64,000 bases of DNA from Agelas oroides (Eukaryota; Porifera; Demospongiae; Agelasida; Agelasidae). The stretch lies in assembly GCA_949130485.1 (NCBI GenBank), contig OX422199.1:1545902-1609901 (forward strand), in the 5' to 3' direction. How positions within the stretch are numbered: the stretch's first letter is position 1; each line of letters begins with the position of its first letter. Below, piece by piece: positions 1-10,048 of this stretch. Made by a program: the position numbers and the translations under genes. The notes below the pieces were generated by a model that searched no databases, had not been told where the DNA came from, and saw only the letters and a program-made list of their open reading frames with translations.

Positions 1-1194
1 AATTTACGGGAGATAAACGGATACTATTATAAGTATCCTCAATTTCTCCTGCACAAACTGTGTGATGCTACTACCAATTATTCTCAACTAAGGAAGGTTA
101 TTTTACTTTTGAATGAACCTTCCAATGTTGGATGCCTTCTGCAAAAGTCACCTAAACTTGAATCACTTATTGTAGTTGGTTTGAACTGGGACAAGTTGCA
201 ATCAGAAGATGCTGCTGCTCTAGTTCTGCCTCCTTATGGAACTGAACTTTTGAACATCAGATATATACATTTAGAAGATCTCAACATTGGTGACAAAGGG
301 ATTAAAAAACTTTCTCAACTTCTTCAAAATTTAACTTCCTTAGAAACTCTTTCACTAGAGGGCAATCATATTGGTGACAATGGAGCATCAGCAATTGCTG
401 ACTTGATGAAAGCTCTTCCACATTTAAGACATGTTTATCTTGCTCGTAACCACATAGGAGGACGTGGGGCTGCTTTGCTCTGGAACCAGTCCATTCATAA
501 GTGCTGCAATTTATACCTGGATTACAATGTCATTTGGCATGACAGACCTGATGCTTTTATTCATGCTTTGAATGATACTGTAAACAATGGACATGAAAGG
601 AATGAGTCCTGTCAATTTCTAGTAACTATGCTATATGGTAGTAATTTTCTGTGCTCTGACCTAAGAGATATTCTTACAATCAGCAAAAAACTGCCAAAAG
701 GAGTGATGCTAATAACTGATGATTCTCACTGTGTGAATATGATTATCAAAAAATTGCCAATAACGCTACAAACTGGTTCTGAATTTTTGAAGATGACTAA
801 GAAGATACTCAGAAGATTTGAATACTTCCTTGGTGAGAATCATCCCCCTATTTGGGCAGGGTTTCAATGGATATCTTATGCTGTTTGCACCTTCCACATT
901 TTTTATTCAACTAGAACAAAACTGTGGTGGTTGTTGTATTTTTGTTGTTGTCTCAGTCTTTTTGTCTTGTCAACATTTGACTATCTTGTGCAGGTAGATT
1001 CTTTCAGTTTCATCATGTCATTTCTGTGGTCTTGGATAGTGGTGGGTAGACTTATTTTTCGTGTGTCACTCAAACTTCTCTTTAAACCATGGGGCTGGGT
1101 TCTTATCATTATTATTGCAGTAGTGGTGAAATTATATTTTATTGACATCAAACTCATTGACTATCAATGTTCTGCTGTTTATATATTGGATTGA
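1..1194 (+). CDS. Leucine-rich-repeat protein with membrane-spanning C-terminus (5'-partial)
   Basis: The reading frame is open from base 1 (starting N-L-R-E-I-N) to a TGA at 1192-1194, so the gene begins upstream of the window. Near positions 240-480 there are ribonuclease-inhibitor-type LRRs: two consecutive units with L-x-x-L-x-L-x-x-N-x-I-G-D/G-x-G spacing, including SLETLSLEGNHIGDNGA. This LRR style is typical of NLR immune receptors, but no NACHT domain is visible because the 5' part is missing. After a linker, the last roughly 115 residues (about nt 845-1190) contain three or four strongly hydrophobic segments rich in W, F, C and I, which I read as transmembrane helices. A membrane C-terminus is unusual for a cytosolic NLR. 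I infer a membrane-anchored LRR protein; substrate and partner are unknown. Confidence 0.7.
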   Translation, partial: NLREINGYYYKYPQFLLHKLCDATTNYSQLRKVILLLNEPSNVGCLLQKSPKLESLIVVGLNWDKLQSEDAAALVLPPYGTELLNIRYIHLEDLNIGDKGIKKLSQLLQNLTSLETLSLEGNHIGDNGASAIADLMKALPHLRHVYLARNHIGGRGAALLWNQSIHKCCNLYLDYNVIWHDRPDAFIHALNDTVNNGHERNESCQFLVTMLYGSNFLCSDLRDILTISKKLPKGVMLITDDSHCVNMIIKKLPITLQTGSEFLKMTKKILRRFEYFLGENHPPIWAGFQWISYAVCTFHIFYSTRTKLWWLLYFCCCLSLFVLSTFDYLVQVDSFSFIMSFLWSWIVVGRLIFRVSLKLLFKPWGWVLIIIIAVVVKLYFIDIKLIDYQCSAVYILD

Positions 1195-2464
1195 TTTCAG
1201 GGTATATTCTTTATCGTTTACGTCAGACAGTTTTCACTGTATTATTTTTGTATTTGCTGCTCCAAGTTGCTTTGGTAGACTAAGGTCTGGGGACTGTGTT
1301 GGCTATGGAATTATTAATGAAAGTTCTTAAAATTGGTTTGCATTAGGTTTTATGCCTGTAATATCCATCCTGTAAGTTCATTTTTGTGCTAATGACTTTA
1401 GACAATGTACTGTTTTCACTTTTAGCATTGTCTACACACATGATATCTACCTCTGGTGAAGACTGCCTTTGGCTAATCAGGCTTTGCAGGGGTACGCTCA
1501 GGCTTACCTTATGATGCTGAGATTCAAGATCTATTGTTTGTTAACTCAACTTCCACCTTAATAGTATGACAGCTATGTGTGAGCTGTCAAATGAGATATT
1601 TTTGTGTACATATTATTCATGGTTTGGTATTTTGTGTTATAGTACTACTTAACCCCTAGCAGCTCCATACCACCGCAGCTGAGTGTGTGACCATGCTAAT
1701 TTAAAGAATACAAAATATTTAGTGGGAGGCTGCTATTACTCAAGTATCAGCTCTCACTGAATTTGATCTTTTCCATCACTGGGCATGGGGAGGACTGTCA
1801 TTAGCCATCACTCACTATTTGCAGCTCCATCTCCACGTAGCTATACGTTGTAAATACGAAGTCATGCATATGCATGCAATTGAAGGGCCAAGAACTATGC
1901 AAAGTACTGCATGGAAATGCCCTGAATTGCAATGAAACATGCATATCCTATGAATGTATGGTCAGAAATTTGAAAATGTTACATTTTAGCAGCCTCTAAA
2001 ACATATTTTAAAAGTATTTTCATGTCACAGAGAGCTAGCCTTGTCATTTTGTGGGTTAGACAACTCTGGTTCTTGCTACTACAGTTGCATGACTGGTTGT
2101 AAGAATGCTACTATTTAGTGGGAGTTTACTCAAGTATCAGTTCACAATGAATTCTTCCAGCACTTGAGTTGCCATGGGAAAGACAGTCACACAACTGCAG
2201 TAATTGGGTGCATTACTTATAATTAGAACAGTCATCCAGCCTCGTGCTGGAAATGAAGAGATTTAATTTTAATTTATTACACAGAGAAAACTACTCAGCA
2301 TGGGCTCTCTCCTGATGGAGGCAATTTTCTGGTTAACCCCTAACTGATTTCGGGTGGCCCACACTGATTACTGAGTATATACATAGCTGCTGGATGAGCA
2401 TTCAGTATGTACCACCTGTGCAGTACATTTAGAGGATTGTGAAGGCTGGTGGTTGTCCAGTTGT

Positions 2465-2545
2465 TATATCTCAGTGGTAGAGCACTGCATTGGCAGTTCA
2501 ATCCAGGAGCCTTGAATTGGGTTCGATTCTCGGCAGCTGCACTTA
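2465..2545 (+). repeat. tRNA-derived SINE-like remnant
   Basis: It contains an A-box-like stretch (TATCTCAGTGGTAGAGC) and a B-box-like stretch (GGGTTCGATTCTCGG) about 40 bases apart, as in polymerase III promoters of tRNA genes. The anticodon arm does not fold with a normal 5-bp stem and 7-base loop, so it is not a functional tRNA. A related sequence sharing CCAGGAGCC and the B box lies at 14341-14460. Confidence 0.5.
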
Positions 2546-2715
2546 ATGCAGGACTAATGCCTATTACTCTCACAGGTCTGGATATTTGTTGCTAGTATTC
2601 CAGCATAATTCTAAAAAATTATGGTTTTGAGTACCCATATTCTCAAATTAGACTAGCATAATTTGTCAACACCTAGTCAGCACTTTTTATTTTTAATCTG
2701 GCCACACTGTGTACA

Positions 2716-2815
2716 AGGACAGTGAGACCAGCACTTCTCATGCACACTAATACATTAGAGAATACGAGGACAGTGAGACCAGCACTTCTCATGCACACTA
2801 ATACATTAGAGAATG
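2716..2815. repeat. 51-bp direct tandem duplication
   Basis: The block beginning AGGACAGTGAGACCAGCACT is repeated once, almost exactly, at a period of 51 bases. No gene is associated with it. Confidence 0.85.
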
Positions 2816-3273
2816 GTGTAACACTATGGACGACAACTTTATTGGTGGTAACACTGCACCATACGTACATACAACTTAATGTTGTGGTACACAGCAGTCA
2901 GTTTCCAACACATGTTGCATGATATTTTTGTGGGCATACATTATTTGGTTTTTACACACAGAAATGTTGAAAGTACATACAAATAGAAATGTTATAAAGT
3001 TTGTCAATGAATCAGAAAGTTGATAGACATCAATCAGGTCAGTGAAGAAATTTACTGCAAACGTAAACAACGTAGGTGAATTATTGTGTACATTAAACAT
3101 AACAATTATGTGTAACAGTGTATGTGAGTTGTGTACAACCTATGTTGTAATCCTGTTTCTGTCTCATGAGGTCAACAAAACTGTGAGAGAAGTTCAAAAT
3201 TGGTATCAGGTCAAGGTGACTAAAACAGGACATTATCACCATCACATGACATCACATGACATCATATGTACAG

Positions 3274-4307
3274 TCACGTGACATCACATGACACCCTCAC
3301 CTTCCACCTGTTCCCACACTCGTTGCAGTAGACAAAGGTTGTCATGGGCTCATCCGCACTCCTGGTTTGAGCCTGTGAAATATAGGAACACGTACATGCA
3401 ATATGACTGGTCATGATGCACTTCTACACTGTACATGTATGCCACACAAATTAGATTATCATAGAAGCTGGTTGATATGTTAATGTAGACAGTTGCTAGG
3501 TAGTTATTAGAGCAACCCCCTTCCCTTCACCTCCCTCCCCTCCCTCCCTTCCTTTCCTCCCTCTTCACTCTCCACACACAAAGATGTACATACAGTAAAC
3601 TAAATCATCGCAAAGCCCTCACCCCCCCCCCCCCCCCCCCTCCCCCCTCCACACCGACATACCTGTGTATAAGTACAGTTCCTCTTTTTACACTTGCCGC
3701 ACTTCAACAGGTCGGTCTGCGTCCCTCCTCCCGAGGTGGCCATTTGAGCATCACGAATAGCATCCTTTGTAAATTGCTGCCGCAGTTTCTTCATTGTGTC
3801 ACTGGCCATTTCCTGGGAGGAAAGTGAGTACACCAGGTGCAATTCAATGAACAACACCTCCCTCATCTAGGCTATAGCAAGAGCGCATAACAAATGGTGG
3901 AGAGAGAAATCTCAAACTGCACAAAATTTACTACCAGTGCAGAATATGTATTGCACATAGTTCGTGGGCTTTGTGTATGAGTCTGCAGTCTTGTGCCCAG
4001 CACGTAGCACTTCCCTTACAACAATAACATTTGTTATCTCTACTCGAGTATCCGTACCTTTTTGAGAGGCTTTGACGTCATAAAAATTTTTCAACATCGC
4101 TAGGTTACACTGTCACAAAAGAGTGCAGTAGCCCAAGAAATTTGACTTGGTTCACCACACCGTTTCTCCTTGTGAGAGGGTGGGTCTGGGGACAAGACTA
4201 ATGAGTCTGCCCGGTTAGTACCTAGCCCATTTAACCAATATGACGTTATGCACATAAAAAAGCAAGTACCCCCTCACACACACACGCACGCACGCACGCA
4301 CGCACGT

Positions 4308-4354
<47 letters not shown>

Positions 4355-5425
4355 CACCCACACATGCACACACACACATGCACACACACGCACACACACA
4401 CACACACACACCTCTGTTGTCATGACGGCAATCTGTGAGGGGGTGATGGCACCAGAAATGACGTTCTGTCTCAGGCTGGGGTTGCGGAGGTCACTGAGGT
4501 TAGCCACTCGGCTCCTCACCTTCATCTTGTACTTGTTACCAGTGTCTCTAAACTCAGAGAAGATCAGTGAACACCAGTTAAGAAAAATGGTGTCCAAAAG
4601 GACAGAGACAATTGACCTGACTCTCCGTAAACTCTCTTGCACATAAAGAAACTAGATACTGTACACACACGAGCATGGCACACAGGTTACAGTCTAGTTA
4701 TACACGAACAATCAATCAACCACATCTCCATGGAAACAGGCAGGCCTCTGTTGCTGTCTTGCTCATTAGGTAGTGTCTCTTTGTGTTGCTGTCTTGCTCA
4801 TTAGGTAGTGTCTCTTTGTGTTGCTGTCTTGCTCATTAGGTAGTGTCTCTTCGTGTTGCTGTCTTGCTCATTAGGTAGTGTCTCTTTGTGTTGCTGTCTT
4901 GCTCATTAGGTAGTGTCTCTTTGTGTTGCTGTCTTGCTCATTAGGTAGTGTCTCTTTGTGTTGCTGTCTTGCTCATTAGGTAGTGTCTCTTCGTGTTGCT
5001 GTCTTGCTCATTAGGTAGTGTCTCTTCGTGTTGCTGTCTTGCTCATTAGGTAGTGTCTCTTCGTGTTGCTGTCTTGCTCATTAGGTAGTGTCTCTTCGTG
5101 TTGCTGTCTTGCTCATTAGGTAGTGTCTCTTTGTGTTGCTGTCTTGCTCATTAGGTAGTGTCTCTTTGTGTTGCTGTCTTGCTCATTAGGTAGTGTCTCT
5201 TTGTGTTGCTGTCTTGCTCATTAGGTAGTGTCTCTTTGTGTTGCTGTCTTGCTCATTTTAATACAAACATTAGTACATGTAGGATTACATATAGTTAGGT
5301 AAGGGTTAGAGGCGGGGAATCTTGGAGTTACCCAAACACGTTGCCACATTGTTCCCACGTGTGTAAAGGATATGTTCTTCTATTGTAGCACTGAGGTTGT
5401 GAAATTTAATGTCTTCCTCTATACT

Positions 5426-5465
<40 letters not shown>

Positions 5466-7613
5466 ATGTGTGTGGGGGAGAGAGACAGAGAGATAAACAA
5501 TGTCAACGACCTCGCTGCACAGCTGAGGTGGACTGGAGCACATTACAAACTAACAAACTGAAAAAGAAAGTAATGTCAACTATGTTACCATGGAAACTCA
5601 AGGTAATACACCTCATCCAAATCTATCACGATACTAAGTCCAGTCGTGGACCACCTGATTAGCCTCATTCCCAGGCCATACCAAAAATCGTTTTTTCTCC
5701 ACAGCTGCAAAATAAAAATCTTGGGCTGGCCTAGGAACAAGGCTACCACCTGATGGTGTCTGGGAATACCCTCGTTCTAGCAACCAAATCTAAGATACTA
5801 GTGTACACCTGTAGCCTCCCACACGTCCTACAATGAATGGAGACGGCAATGAATGGAGACGGTTTGCTGTACTGCAAGCGACAAAGCTTGGTGTGGCCTG
5901 GGAATAAGACTAAGCAATTTAAGGGCTGGCACTTCCTGCCTAGACACCCAAAGTAGCATTCTGATTGGTCGAATCAGAGATTATGTACATTATATCACAG
6001 ACATACTTTCATTAAATCCTTTCTTCAGTGCCTTGATAATGAGGTCACGACATCGGTCTCTGACATCACTTCCTGTCGAGGACACACGTGCACTGCCGTC
6101 TATTGTTGGAGCAAAACAAAGTACTGTGTCCAAACTGGGCATTTGTGATGAACTAGACTCTTGTGACGACGGAGAGCTTCCTCCGTTAGGTAATAATTTT
6201 GGTGATGTTATGTTACTATTTTTAGCTACATCTGTGGATGGGGAGTAGACTACGGGGGGTGGGGTGGGTGGGTTGGAAGGTCGTCTCTGAATGGTGGGTG
6301 TGTCTTCTTGTGAGGGTGTCTTTGTGTTAGCAGTGGAGGGTTGGGAGGGGGACTGGGTAGCTGTGTGTGTGTATGTGTGCGTGCATGCATGCGTGTGTGC
6401 ATGCGTGTTTGGGATGAGCAAGTAAAGATTTACAGATCCATAAAGTAGGGTAGCCATTGTCCTTGCGCTCATTGATTAACTGACCAATGAATTCCAGGCT
6501 CCTCCCCTTTTTTGTAGCAAATAGAGCACGTAACATAATGTACACAATGCCAGTCTCATTCCCTCGCTCTTCCTCAATTTTTGGTTGCCAAGAAAGTGGC
6601 AAAAGCAGAAAAGCCTAAAAATGAATCCATCCCACTCTCATAATCTGTTGTCTTGGTTACCAATTTCTACAGGTGTATTTTAAATGATGGTGTATAAAAA
6701 CAAACAAGCCCACTGACCTGGTAGTAGCTTCTTCCAAGACTTGATCAATTTCTTAGCCACAGTGGACAGCTCTGTCCCACCACACTTCTTTCTGAGTTTG
6801 TTGACTGACATTCCCACATGAGATTTCTGAGGAGGTAAGAAACAGCGGCCAAAACAAAGTCACCAAATTGATCATTAGCATATTTACATACATCTCCATA
6901 GCGTATCTAGATGGTTTGTTCACTGGAAATTTTCCTACGTATACCGGCCCCCAACTATTGGTGAGCGATTAAACCAGTATAGCTTGATAGACACATACAT
7001 ACTTCGATGTACAGTAGGAAGTCGCTTATCCGAACATCCTCTGGTCCCAACGTGTTCGGATAAGTGACTTCCCACTGTATTTGTGATCAAAGTGGATCAA
7101 GTAATCAGAGGGTGAGCAAGTATCAATCATGCAGTATCAAAATGATCTGTGACACAGACAACACTTGTCAAAGTAAGGCAAATCGAGACTAATGATCTTG
7201 CATCACAATCGCATCGTAGTGACCACTACTTCGAATCTTTCAAAGAAGTCTCACAAAACGAAGAAAAAGAAGTTTACCAACACACTCACTCTCCCACATA
7301 TACTAGCTTCGTGTATGTGTTAATCACATATACGAATTAACAGATTCAGCTACCTGCAAAATGTCCAGCGACATTGGTAAGCCCTGCAGGGACTTCAAAA
7401 GATCCAGAGCCATCTCATCATTCTGTGGGAAAACATTCAAAAATAGGCAAAGTAAAGACATCAGAATGTTAATTCCTTTTAATGCCCACCCCTATGGATG
7501 ATCTGATGAACACAGGCCTAACTTATTAGCCTCCCTACCGGTGTGTCATTGTTGGCTATTTTCTCTAGCTGTTTCCCAATCCTCAGGACCTCCATATCCG
7601 AGGAGGAGCTCAT
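3274..7613 (-). CDS. Transcription elongation factor TFIIS (TCEA family)
   Basis: TFIIS rescues backtracked RNA polymerase II by stimulating transcript cleavage. Exons on the minus strand: 7539-7613 (ATG at 7613, [15 protein letters not shown]), 7354-7422, 6718-6826, 6007-6360, about 5370-5427, 4412-about 4554, 3663-3812 and 3274-3372. The first three encode the helical N-terminal (TFIIN/LW) domain, including [12 protein letters not shown]. The fourth holds a Ser/Pro linker and the start of the central domain ([10 protein letters not shown]). Exon 4412-4554 carries [20 protein letters not shown]. The last two encode the C-terminal zinc ribbon: paired cysteines CGKCKKRNC, the acidic hairpin TRSADEP that enters the polymerase active site, and CNECGNRW. 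Phases are consistent except at the junction between the fifth and sixth exons, where the donor is uncertain. The protein ends with a short extra tail after RWKV. The gene is head-to-head with the VWA gene. Confidence 0.93.
3986..4200. mobile_element. Foldback (TIR) element in TFIIS intron
   Basis: Ends read CAGTCTTGTGCCCAGC and GGTCTGGGGACAAGACTA. A perfect 9-bp direct repeat ATGAGTCTG flanks it (3977-3985 and 4201-4209). The interior matches the element at 13505-13827 in inverted orientation (shared ACTCGAGTATCCGTACCTTT and CACCA-ACCGTTTCTC stretches). Confidence 0.85.
4270..4411. repeat. CA/CACG-rich microsatellite at TFIIS splice donor
   Basis: A nearly pure (CA)n tract with CACG interruptions abuts the exon ending at 4412, so the intron begins GTGTGTGTG on the minus strand. 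The poly-His and poly-Val/Cys reading frames over it are artefacts of the repeat. Confidence 0.9.
4751..5257. repeat. 35-bp minisatellite, about 14.5 copies, in TFIIS intron
   Basis: The unit begins TTGCTGTCTTGCTCATTAGG and continues TAGTGTCTCTTTGTG. Copies are almost identical; the only recurrent variant is TTTGTG versus TTCGTG. The array lies within a TFIIS intron. There are no unique spacers, so it is not a CRISPR array. Confidence 0.97.
5660..5745. mobile_element. 86-bp foldback element with perfect 9-bp TSD
   Basis: Starts TAGCCTCATTCCCAGGCC, ends GGCCTAGGAACAAGGCTA. Flanked by CCACCTGAT at 5651-5659 and again at 5746-5754. Confidence 0.88.
7010..7079. mobile_element. pogo/Tc1-like hairpin MITE
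   Basis: TA-flanked inverted repeat: CAGTAGGAAGTCGCTTATCC at the left pairs with GGATAAGTGACTTCCCACTG at the right. CAGT(G/A)GGA...CTTATCCG termini with TA target sites are typical of pogo/Tigger-type non-autonomous elements. It lies in the TFIIS intron between 6826 and 7354. Confidence 0.7.
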
Positions 7614-7775
7614 TTTGAGCCGTAATTTCAGCCCTCTGTTTACTAGCCTATAATATCCAACGCACGTGATTACATGTTGTAGTCTCGTTCCCAGACTGCA
7701 GAACGGTGGTCTGGGAACGGGACTAATTTAACGCTGCTGCTGCTGCGGTGTCAAGGAAACGGCCAAATCAGAACG
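7614..7775. promoter_or_regulatory. Bidirectional intergenic promoter region, TFIIS/VWA gene
   Basis: Only 162 bases separate the start codons of two divergently transcribed genes, so both core promoters must lie here or inside 5' UTRs. No clear TATA box is seen. A 46-bp palindromic foldback element (7680-7725) sits in the middle. Confidence 0.45.
7680..7725. mobile_element. 46-bp foldback element in a shared promoter
   Basis: TAGTCTCGTTCCCAGAC at the left pairs with GTCTGGGAACGGGACTA at the right. No target-site duplication is preserved, so the insertion may be old or the flanks altered. Confidence 0.7.
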
Positions 7776-9467
7776 ATGCGGTTGCTTGCATTTCTGCTGT
7801 GTACTGCTTCCGTGGTCGCTGTGAGCTTTTGCCAGCAAGATCCACTGACGGAAATCATTGAGGACAAAGAAAGAATCGTGAACGACCTTGCAGCTGTCGC
7901 TCTCTCAGCATTCCGGGCCAGATGCTCGCAGAACTGTGGTGATTCTTGCGCGCGTTCTGCATGCGGCTCTCCTCTGACAGCCGGTGCAAGCTGTTCTGAT
8001 GAATATGGTGCTGCTGTTATACAGAACAGAGATTTTCAATGCGAGGAGATCTGCACTTTACGGAACTTGGATTTCCAATCTTCATTTGTGCGTACTGCAG
8101 AATTTTCAGAGAGCACAGAAATAGTCACGCAAGAGTGTTGGACAAGAGTGCTGGAAAACCAGTTTATTCAAAACAGACTTGTTGACCGGCAAGGACAAAA
8201 TAGTCTGCGTTGGCAGTATATTGGAGCTCCAAGTGGCTTCTACCGCATCTATCCTGGAGTCACACAACAAAGATGCTTCACGTATGATCCACGAATTCGT
8301 CCCTGGTACGTTGCTGCAACCAGCGGACCTAAGAATGTCATCTTGGTGTTAGATGTAAGTGGTTCCATGGGCAATAACGATCGTATGGAGCTGGCCAAAG
8401 AAGCTACACTGACTGTGATCAACACCCTGACAAACAGTGATTTCGTGGCCGTCATCATCTTCAGTAATACTGCTCAACAGCTTCAGATTCCTGGACAACA
8501 ATCAGGCACCCTTGTGGCAGCTTCTACTGAAAACATTGCCCAACTTTCTCCACTTATCATGAGCATCGATCCTTATGGGGGAACAAATTTTGAAGCTGCC
8601 TTCAGGAAAGCGTTTGAAGTTTTGGGTGCAACTGGTGAATACTCAGCAAATTGTCACACGGCAGTTCTCTTTCTCACAGATGGTACTCCAACCAGTGGTA
8701 GTATACAGTCAGAAAGTGGGCTCAACTCTCTTGTTCAAGGCCTGAACACAAACCCTGATGGATCCCTCAAAACAACCATGTTCACGTACACACTTGGAAG
8801 TGGTGCATCCACTGCAATACCCCTTGCCATTGCATGTGGTAACAGAGGTATTTATGCACATGTCGATGACGGAGGAAACTTGAGGGGCCAGATGAGTCAG
8901 TATTACGACTATTACGTCACATTAAGAAGAGCTGGGGACGAGGGTGTGGTCTGGGTTGAACCTTACATGGACGCTTCTGGTGCAGGGATGCTGGTGACAG
9001 CTTCAAAGGCAGTGTACGACTCCCAGTCCTCCCCTTCTCATCTGATTGGAGTTGTAGCTGTGGATATTCTTGTCAGTGACCTCGAGGAGGCAGGAGAACA
9101 AGCTGGAATTGATTATGAAGGCGTTGTCCGCCGTTTAGCCCTTCGGAACACTTGCCCCAATATAGAGACCAGTAACATTACAGACTGTGAGCTGGATTCC
9201 ATCAGATCTTCAAACGGGGGACAGATGTGTGGCAGTGTTGTGTGCAACGAACAGAACTCCACTGCATGCCCAGCCGCTGCCCAATCTGTAAGCTACTGCT
9301 CCTATCAACTTCAACGGTACTACACTGACCCACAGGCTTATCGGCAGGAGGCTTGCTGTGGAGGATTTGCCCCATGCAAGCTAGAGAATGGTGCCACACT
9401 GCAATCTGTTCACCTCTGTATAACTTTGCTCACCGCTACACTACTTATTCTGGCATCACATCTGTGA
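7776..9467 (+). CDS. Secreted/GPI-type VWA-Cache protein, alpha2delta/CACHD1-like
   Basis: An intronless 563-residue frame. Residues 1-20 form a signal peptide (MRLLAFLLCTASVVAV...). A cysteine-rich stretch at about 50-65 is followed by RIRPWYVAA (about residue 172), a hallmark of the Cache-type fold directly before the VWA domain in calcium-channel alpha2delta subunits and CACHD1. The VWA domain has a complete metal-ion site: DVSGSMG at 193-199, the threonine of GGTNF at about 270 and the aspartate of FLTDGTPT at about 302. A second Cache-like segment (GVVWVEPYMDASGAGMLVT, HLIGVVAVDI) follows. The last roughly 20 residues are hydrophobic with no tail, suggesting a GPI-anchor signal, as proposed for alpha2delta proteins. 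It is about half the length of those families, so channel association is only inference. AATAAA lies near 9854. Confidence 0.82.
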   Translation: MRLLAFLLCTASVVAVSFCQQDPLTEIIEDKERIVNDLAAVALSAFRARCSQNCGDSCARSACGSPLTAGASCSDEYGAAVIQNRDFQCEEICTLRNLDFQSSFVRTAEFSESTEIVTQECWTRVLENQFIQNRLVDRQGQNSLRWQYIGAPSGFYRIYPGVTQQRCFTYDPRIRPWYVAATSGPKNVILVLDVSGSMGNNDRMELAKEATLTVINTLTNSDFVAVIIFSNTAQQLQIPGQQSGTLVAASTENIAQLSPLIMSIDPYGGTNFEAAFRKAFEVLGATGEYSANCHTAVLFLTDGTPTSGSIQSESGLNSLVQGLNTNPDGSLKTTMFTYTLGSGASTAIPLAIACGNRGIYAHVDDGGNLRGQMSQYYDYYVTLRRAGDEGVVWVEPYMDASGAGMLVTASKAVYDSQSSPSHLIGVVAVDILVSDLEEAGEQAGIDYEGVVRRLALRNTCPNIETSNITDCELDSIRSSNGGQMCGSVVCNEQNSTACPAAAQSVSYCSYQLQRYYTDPQAYRQEACCGGFAPCKLENGATLQSVHLCITLLTATLLILASHL

Positions 9468-10048
9468 ATTAAGTACCGAGTGAAGGATGGCCACCAAGCC
9501 GTAGCATTTACAAATCATGTCAGCAGTATGTGAACTCAATAGAAGATATTGGGGAAGATAATCGCCAGCTTTGAGCCAGCCTTGTGTATATAGAAATGTC
9601 TAAAAATACTGTTCCTGAAATAATACTACAGTGCATGTTTAAATTCATGAGCAAGTGAACTAGACAAGGAGTAGTCACTCATATGTTACTTTTTTAAGCA
9701 TTTGGAACCAGGATCAAGATTTTTGATTGGCAAAGTTTGTGCTTAATTGCTTGGTTCAAAGAGTGAAATGGCATTTCTCTTCAGAGCAGTCACATTGATC
9801 TGATTAGCTATTGATCACTCAATTCCACTCCCTCTTGCTAATGACATTTTCTGAATAAAGTATGCTGTGGAAGTATAGTCAATTGCATAAATCAGGGAAC
9901 ATATTCTAAATTCCACAGGTACAGAAAAAGGGTACTTTCCAGGGAGCGATACATGTAACTTTATTCCGAGAGAAAATTACGTAATCACACTTTGCAGTAT
10001 GCGAACGAGACAAGTGTACAGTCTCGTTCCAGTGCTAGATAAGTGGCG

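Larger units (their letters stand above)
1195..3273. other. Intergenic DNA between the LRR gene and TFIIS
   Basis: No convincing coding exon is seen. The stretch holds a tRNA-like SINE remnant and a 51-bp tandem duplication (listed separately). Near 3243-3290 there is a short run of degenerate ATCACATGAC repeats just past the TFIIS stop codon. Confidence 0.5.

Noticed and set aside
2465-2545. Functional tRNA gene
   Set aside because: A and B boxes are present but the anticodon arm and acceptor stem do not form; it looks like a SINE remnant.
4215-4646. Open frames of poly-His/Thr or Cys/Val over CA repeats (also at 20053-20478 and 55407-55644)
   Set aside because: They are translations of dinucleotide repeats; the real exons nearby are in other frames and bounded by splice sites.
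4751-5257. Regular 35-bp repeats resembling a CRISPR array
   Set aside because: Units are directly adjacent with no unique spacers, and they lie in a eukaryotic intron. It is a minisatellite.
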